Assembly (NCBI GenBank): GCA_002084865.1
Contig: NBMG01000012.1
Span: 1-26,517 of the forward strand
Length of the DNA stretch: 26,517 bases
Direction: 5' to 3'
DNA from: Candidatus Atribacteria bacterium 4572_76
GTDB lineage: Bacteria; Atribacterota; Phoenicimicrobiia; Phoenicimicrobiales; Phoenicimicrobiaceae
The notes under the pieces were generated by a model, which worked only from the letters and a program-made list of their open reading frames with translations, searched no databases and had not been told where the DNA came from. Positions 22,776-26,517 of the stretch are shown piece after piece. The translations under genes were made by a program, and so were the position numbers. Numbering within the stretch: the first letter of the stretch is position 1; every line of letters starts with the position of its first letter.

Positions 22776-23477
22776 ATGACTAAATATGATATTAACAAAG
22801 TAAAAAATATTGCCTTGGTAGGCCATGGTGATTCCGGAAAAACCTCGCTTACCGAGGCTTTGCTTTATGATTCAGGAATGATTACTAGATTAGGAGATAT
22901 AAAACAAGGTAATACCACTACCGATTATGACCCCCGAGAAATAAAGAAGGGAATAACCATCAATTCGTCTTTAGCCTATTTCGATTGGAAGGGTTTGATG
23001 GTAAATATTCTCGATACCCCGGGCTACCTTGATTTTATTACTGATACTAAATTAAGCCTTAGAGTTGCAGATAGTGCCATAATAGTTGTATGCGGAGTAT
23101 CAGGAGTAGAAGTGCAGACTGAAAAAGTCTGGGATTTTGCTGATGAATACAAACTACCCCGAGCTATTTTTGTAAATAAGATGGATCGAGAAAGGGCAGA
23201 TTTTTATCGAGTAAAAGATACGATTAATAAAGTTTTTGGTTCATCTGCAATTTCAATACAATTGCCCATTGGCAAGGAAGAAAATTTTCAGGGTGTAGTC
23301 GATTTAATAAAGATGAAAGCAGTTGTTTATAAAAAATCAGGAGAGGGTAAGCCGATGGGTAAGCCGATGTTTGAAGAAAAGGAAATCCCCCAGGATATGA
23401 AAGAACAGGCAGAATCCTATCGAAAAGAATTAGTAGAAGCAGTAGCTGAATTTGATGATGAAATTTTAATGAAATGA
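22776..23477 (+). CDS. fusA: EF-G2-like elongation factor, N-terminal fragment (frame broken by duplication)
   Basis: This fragment holds the GTPase domain: G1 GHGDSGKT (16-23), G2 region KKGITINSS (57-65), G3 DTPGYLDF (80-87) and G4 NKMD (134-137). The tyrosine in G3 replaces the usual histidine of EF-G, and G1 lacks the usual AHIDAGKT form. Both mark the EF-G2 (EF-G-like) paralogue group rather than the essential translocase. A strong AAGGAGG ribosome site precedes the ATG. The frame stops after EILMK because 16 bases (GAAATTTTAATGAAAT) are exactly duplicated at 23460-23491. Removing one copy joins it to the second fragment as EILMKYLDGE and gives about 703 residues, normal for the family. 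GKPMGKPM (from 23346) is an additional in-frame duplication. Confidence 0.9.
   Translation: MTKYDINKVKNIALVGHGDSGKTSLTEALLYDSGMITRLGDIKQGNTTTDYDPREIKKGITINSSLAYFDWKGLMVNILDTPGYLDFITDTKLSLRVADSAIIVVCGVSGVEVQTEKVWDFADEYKLPRAIFVNKMDRERADFYRVKDTINKVFGSSAISIQLPIGKEENFQGVVDLIKMKAVVYKKSGEGKPMGKPMFEEKEIPQDMKEQAESYRKELVEAVAEFDDEILMK
23346..23369 (+). repeat. Exact 12-base tandem duplication, in frame
   Basis: GGTAAGCCGATG occurs twice in direct tandem and adds GKPM to the EF-G2-like protein without changing frame. Confidence 0.9.
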
Positions 23478-23491
23478 AATTTTAATGAAAT
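23458..23491 (+). repeat. Exact 16-base tandem duplication breaking the EF-G2-like gene
   Basis: GAAATTTTAATGAAAT occurs at 23460-23475 and 23476-23491; the period-16 tract extends to 23458. It shifts the frame by +1 and creates the TGA at 23475-23477. Confidence 0.95.
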
Positions 23492-24903
23492 ATTTGGACG
23501 GGGAAAGTTTAACTAACCAGGAGATTTCTTCTTTGTTAAAAAAAGGAGTAAAAGAGAAAAAGATAGTACCTATTCTTTGCGGTTCAGCAACTATGAATTT
23601 AGGTATAGAATATCTTCTCGATTTTATAGTCGAATATCTTCCTTCTCCATCTGAGATGCCCCCTGTTGCAGCTAAAAATGTAAAAACTTCTTCCGAAGAA
23701 TTAATAGAAAATTCTATTGATTCCCCTTTCTCTGCTTTTGTTTTTAAAACTGTAGCAGACCCTTATGTAGGAAACTTAACTTACTTTAGAGTGTATTCAG
23801 GGAAATTATCCGAAGATTCAAATATTTATAATTCTTCAAAAACTATAGATAATAAAGTAGGAAAAATTTATAAAATGCAGGGTAAGAATCAACGTTCTAT
23901 TTCTGAGGTTTGTGCCGGAGATATAGCTGCGGTAGCCAAACTTAAGAATACTGTTACCGGTGATACTCTCTGCGATAAAGATAATCCTGTTTTATTTGAA
24001 AAAATAGAATATCCCGAGCCAATAATGCTGCTGGCAATCTCTCCCAAGACTAAGGGAGATGAGGATAAGTTAAGTACCGCTCTAAGTAAAATAATTGATG
24101 AGGATCCTACGGTTAAAGTTTACCGGGATGAAGATACCGGAGAGAGTATATTGGCTGGTATGGGAGAATCCCATTTGGAAGTAATAATTGATACCATGGA
24201 AAGTAAATTTGGAGTAGAGGTGGAAAAGAGCACTCCTAAAGTAGGGTATAAAGAGACTATCCGAAAAAGTGTTAAGGTAGAAGGAAAATACAAAAAGCAA
24301 TCCGGCGGAAGAGGACAGTACGGACATTGTTGGTTAGAGCTTGAACCCAGAGGTAGGGGAGAAGGCTTTGAATTTGTAGATAAAATAGTCGGTGGAGTAA
24401 TTCCCCGCCAGTATCGTCCTGCAGTAGAAAAAGGTGTAGTTGGAGCAATGAAAAAAGGAGTATTGGCAGGATATCCCACCGTAGATATAAGGGCTACTGT
24501 TTATGATGGTAGTTATCACCCGGTAGATTCTTCAGAGATGGCTTTTAAAGTAGCAGGCTCAATGGCTTTTAAGAAAGGAGCGGCAGAAGCAAATCCGGTC
24601 TTATTAGAGCCCATCATGGACATAGAAGTAATAGTGCCAAAAGAATATATGGGGGATATAATCGGAGATTTAAATAGTAAAAGAGGAAAGATAATGGGTA
24701 TGGAAGAGTCTTCAAGCGGGAAACAGTCTATTAAAGCTAAAATACCTCAAGCAGAAATTTTTAAATATGCTATCGATTTACGGTCAATTACTCAAGGTAG
24801 AGGAACTTTTAGTTTGAAATTTTCCCATTATGAAGAGGTCCCTGCCAATATTGTACAGGAAATAATTGCTCAAGCCAAAGAAAAAGAGGAAGAGAAAAAA
24901 TAA
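23485..24903 (+). CDS. fusA: EF-G2-like elongation factor, C-terminal fragment
   Basis: This 472-codon frame continues the EF-G-like protein after the 16-base duplication. It contains the end of the G domain (PILCGSATMNLGIEYLLDFI), domain II (SAFVFKTVADPYVGNLTYFR), domain III (GMGESHLEVIIDTM), domain IV (SGGRGQYGHCWLELEPRG) and domain V to the lysine/glutamate-rich end. The ATG at 23485 lies 8 bases after the stop of the first fragment and has no clear ribosome site, so it would need re-initiation. A free fragment without the GTPase core is unlikely to work. The sequence of both halves looks otherwise well kept, so the break is recent, switchable, or an assembly error. Confidence 0.88.
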   Translation: MKYLDGESLTNQEISSLLKKGVKEKKIVPILCGSATMNLGIEYLLDFIVEYLPSPSEMPPVAAKNVKTSSEELIENSIDSPFSAFVFKTVADPYVGNLTYFRVYSGKLSEDSNIYNSSKTIDNKVGKIYKMQGKNQRSISEVCAGDIAAVAKLKNTVTGDTLCDKDNPVLFEKIEYPEPIMLLAISPKTKGDEDKLSTALSKIIDEDPTVKVYRDEDTGESILAGMGESHLEVIIDTMESKFGVEVEKSTPKVGYKETIRKSVKVEGKYKKQSGGRGQYGHCWLELEPRGRGEGFEFVDKIVGGVIPRQYRPAVEKGVVGAMKKGVLAGYPTVDIRATVYDGSYHPVDSSEMAFKVAGSMAFKKGAAEANPVLLEPIMDIEVIVPKEYMGDIIGDLNSKRGKIMGMEESSSGKQSIKAKIPQAEIFKYAIDLRSITQGRGTFSLKFSHYEEVPANIVQEIIAQAKEKEEEKK

Positions 24904-25038
24904 TTCTTAAAAAATATTTAAAAAATATTTTAAAAAAAGAAGGATTTTTAAATTTAGTATAGAATATATTAAAAGAAGGTAAATTTATTTATCGATCGAT
25001 TCTTAAAAAATATTTTAAAAAAAGGGAGGTGTAATAAT
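24904..25038 (+). repeat. AT-rich direct repeats before the small membrane ORF
   Basis: TTCTTAAAAAATATTT appears from about 24903 and again from about 25001, each followed by a run ending TTTTAAAAAAAG. The first copy also repeats AAAAAATATTT in tandem. The second copy runs straight into the GGGAGGTG ribosome site of the small ORF. Confidence 0.55.
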
Positions 25039-25110
25039 ATGGAATGGTATTGGTGGGCGGCAATTATTGCAGCAGTAGCTTATTTGATATACTATTTTTA
25101 TGGAGAATAA
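25039..25110 (+). CDS. 23-residue single-helix membrane peptide
   Basis: The short frame encodes MEWYWWAAIIAAVAYLIYYF followed by YGE. It is an aromatic-rich N-terminus and one hydrophobic helix long enough to span a membrane. A near-perfect GGGAGGTG ribosome site lies 9 bases upstream of the ATG. That is much stronger than expected by chance and is the main reason to call it. It lies 135 bases after the EF-G2-like gene and before a terminator. I recognise no family. It could be a small membrane regulator or a hydrophobic peptide toxin, but neither is shown. Confidence 0.62.
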   Translation: MEWYWWAAIIAAVAYLIYYFYGE

Positions 25111-25159
25111 GCAGCATAGAATTAAAAAATGAATTAATATTTAATTTACAAAAATTGAA

Positions 25160-25171
25160 AGAAACGTTTCT
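25160..25171. promoter_or_regulatory. CG-centred palindrome AGAAACGTTTCT
   Basis: A perfect 12-base palindrome with central CG resembles operators of LacI-family repressors. It lies just before the terminator and about 65 bases before the toast-rack start. No regulator gene is in the window. Confidence 0.35.
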
Positions 25172-25173
25172 AC

Positions 25174-25215
25174 AAGTGCAGGGCGAAGCAAATTGTCCTG
25201 CACTTTATTTATCTT
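25174..25215 (+). terminator. Intrinsic terminator
   Basis: AAGTGCAGGGC (25174-25184) pairs with GTCCTGCACTT (25195-25205), 11 pairs including one G-U, around a 10-base loop. TATTTATCTT follows. It would end the transcript of the EF-G2-like gene and the small ORF, separating them from the toast-rack gene. Confidence 0.72.
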
Positions 25216-25234
25216 GATCAAAAGGGTGATTAAT

Positions 25235-26118
25235 TTGAAATTAAAAACTAAAAAAAGATATATTTTATTAATTTTGCTTTTCCTTATTTTCTTTATTATT
25301 ACTTATGAATCAATGGCAAATGAAGAAAATGGGGAAAACAGAGTTATCCCTTTAGGAGAAGTAGATTCATTAAAAGTGACTATAAAATTTGGAGCGGGAA
25401 AGTTGAGTTTAGCTTCCGGGCAAGAAGATGTATTTGAAGGTAATTTTCAATATGATAAAAGTATCTTAAAACCTAATATTCAATATAAAATATCAGGGAG
25501 AACTGGTACCCTAACCTTATCTCAGAGTATTAAAAAGGACCTTAATTTGGCATTTCCCCACAGAAATATATGGAATTTGAAATTGCCTTCCGGTGTTCCT
25601 TTGCAATTGTATATTAATACTGCGACTTATAGCGGTGATATTGACCTAACTAATTTACAGGTAGAAAATCTTTATCTCACTTCAGGAGCAAGCAAAACCA
25701 ATATTGTATTTAGTCAGCCTAATTTTATAGACTTAAAAAATATTAATATAAAAACAGGTGCCTCAACTATAAAAATGTTAGGCTTAGCTAATGCTAATTT
25801 TAATGAAATGAATTTTACCGGTGGAGCAGGGAGCTACACCTTTGATTTTTCAGGTGAACTGACTAAAAAATCGAAAGTTAACATTAATACAGGGGCAGCC
25901 AAAATAATTTTAAAGATACCTTCGAACACTGGAACTAAGATAATTTTTAGAAATTTTCCCGCTTCAAAATTAGACATCAGGGGTTTTATAAAAATAGTTT
26001 TATAAAAATAAATGACCAAACCTATATTAGCCCGGAATATGGCAAGAGTAATGCGGAATTAGATATTGAAATTAAGGGAGGCCTGCTAGATGTTGAGGTA
26101 GTTTCGTTAACTGACTAA
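25235..26118 (+). pseudogene. Toast-rack (DUF2154-like) cell-surface protein, frame broken near the C-terminus
   Basis: The product has a basic N-terminus (KLKTKKRY), a hydrophobic signal or anchor helix ending near YESMA, then a beta-rich domain with repeated glycine-alanine turns: KFGAGKLSLASG, TSGASKTN, KTGASTIKML, TGGAGSYTFDF and NTGAAKIIL. This pattern matches the toast-rack fold of LiaF/DUF2154-type envelope proteins. The frame stops at 26005 after RGFIKIVL because GTTTTATAAAAATA is exactly duplicated at 25983-26010. Removing one copy restores FIKINDQTYISPEYGKSN and runs to a TAA at 26118, giving about 289 residues. I chose TTG at 25235 (AAGGGTGA 5 bases upstream). An earlier frame start at 25193 overlaps the terminator. 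The truncated product loses only the last 36 residues or so and might still fold. Confidence 0.78.
25983..26010 (+). repeat. Exact 14-base tandem duplication in the toast-rack gene
   Basis: GTTTTATAAAAATA occurs at 25983-25996 and 25997-26010. It shifts the frame and produces the TAA at 26003-26005. Confidence 0.95.
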
Positions 26119-26517
26119 ATTAGTCGTTAGTGAAAACAGTATCAAGTATCGGGTATATAGTATCGAGTGAGGAAAAGAAAAAAAGAAATGCAAGAAAAAA
26201 CAGTTTTCAGATAATAAAAGGTGCAAATATAATAATTGCTCGATTGCCAAGTTGACCAATTGTTAAAGAAAAAAACTTGTAACCCATAACCCGTAACTTA
26301 TTACATATTACTCATCACTTATCACTGTATTTTATTCTGGCTCCTGACTCCTGGCTTCTTTATTCTATTTTTTCCCACCGGCTAGCCGGTAAACTGGCAA
26401 ACCAGGTAACGGGATAACTAATACATACGAGATACGATTCACGAGGTACGACTTTATTTTGGCTTCCTTCTTTTCTCATTTTCTTCACTATCCGCTGTAC
26501 GTTCCATATTATAATGC
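26119..26517. repeat. Repeat island at the right end of the window
   Basis: It begins with TTAGTCGTTAGTGAA, the inverse of the block found before several start codons, followed by AGTATCA/AGTATCG heptamers like those at 21226. At 26279-26327 seven consecutive heptamers run GTAACCC, ATAACCC and onward to ATCACTG. The last about 60 bases, read on the reverse strand, closely match 1888-1950 (AGCGGATAGTGAAGAAAA and beyond). No gene was seen. Confidence 0.68.

Noticed and set aside
24120..24479. 119-codon reverse open frame inside the EF-G2-like gene
   Set aside because: Proline/serine-rich shadow of a well-conserved forward gene.
25193..25234. Upstream TTG start for the toast-rack protein
   Set aside because: It would start inside the terminator hairpin and place 14 unrelated residues before a normal signal sequence; the TTG at 25235 has a ribosome site.

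Overview
The window is AT-rich bacterial chromosome with short, mostly co-oriented housekeeping genes separated by unusually long gene-free islands. I see no rRNA or tRNA gene and no CRISPR array. The gene set (NAD synthesis, GuaB, FolT, LipA, TrxB, an EF-G2-type factor, a GGDEF/HD-GYP sensor) and the repeat-filled spacers suit an anaerobic bacterium from a little-cultured, low-GC lineage. A placement near Atribacterota or Aerophobota is only a guess from overall style.

Layout. 1-1552 (minus strand): the start of nadB, a repeat island, then nadA with its promoter. 2230-4283: guaB and a tail-anchored TPR protein. 4717-6519: an M19 dipeptidase and a fumarylacetoacetase-family enzyme. 6657-7406: a tetrahydrofolate riboswitch followed by the folate transporter gene folT. 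7745-10157: two separate zinc-dependent medium-chain dehydrogenases. 10587-12505: an FlK-type thioesterase, a nicotinamidase-like hydrolase and a patatin-like lipase. 12494-12666 (minus): a broken FmdB-type zinc-ribbon gene. 13026-14684: a secreted protein. 14843-17365: a c-di-GMP-I riboswitch heading a PAS-PAS-GAF-GGDEF-HD-GYP protein. 17591-19136: a TauE/SafE permease and MobB. 19401-21224: trxB and a TIM-barrel sugar isomerase. 21514-22377: lipA. 22690-24903: an EF-G2-type gene broken by a 16-base tandem duplication. 25039-25110: a 23-residue membrane peptide. 25235-26118: a toast-rack cell-surface gene broken by a 14-base tandem duplication.

The gene-free islands are the most unusual part. 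They are built from modules of loosely iterated 7-base words (sometimes 8), such as TCGTATC/TCGTGAA or TAACGAC/TATTCAC. Modules often recur in inverted orientation within the same island, so islands are mirror-like and could fold into long hairpins. Separate hairpin elements of the TGTAGGGGCAC type are nested in them, and two copies show compensatory changes in both arms.

Two riboswitches give clear regulatory logic. The folT leader carries a 17-pair anti-Shine-Dalgarno helix that competes with the aptamer's closing stem, which predicts an OFF switch acting on translation. The c-di-GMP aptamer precedes a gene whose product has intact motifs for both making and degrading c-di-GMP, so a feedback loop is likely. 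Three exact short tandem duplications (12, 16 and 14 bases) lie within 2.7 kb near the right end and disrupt two genes, so slippage-based switching, recent decay or an assembly artefact must be considered.
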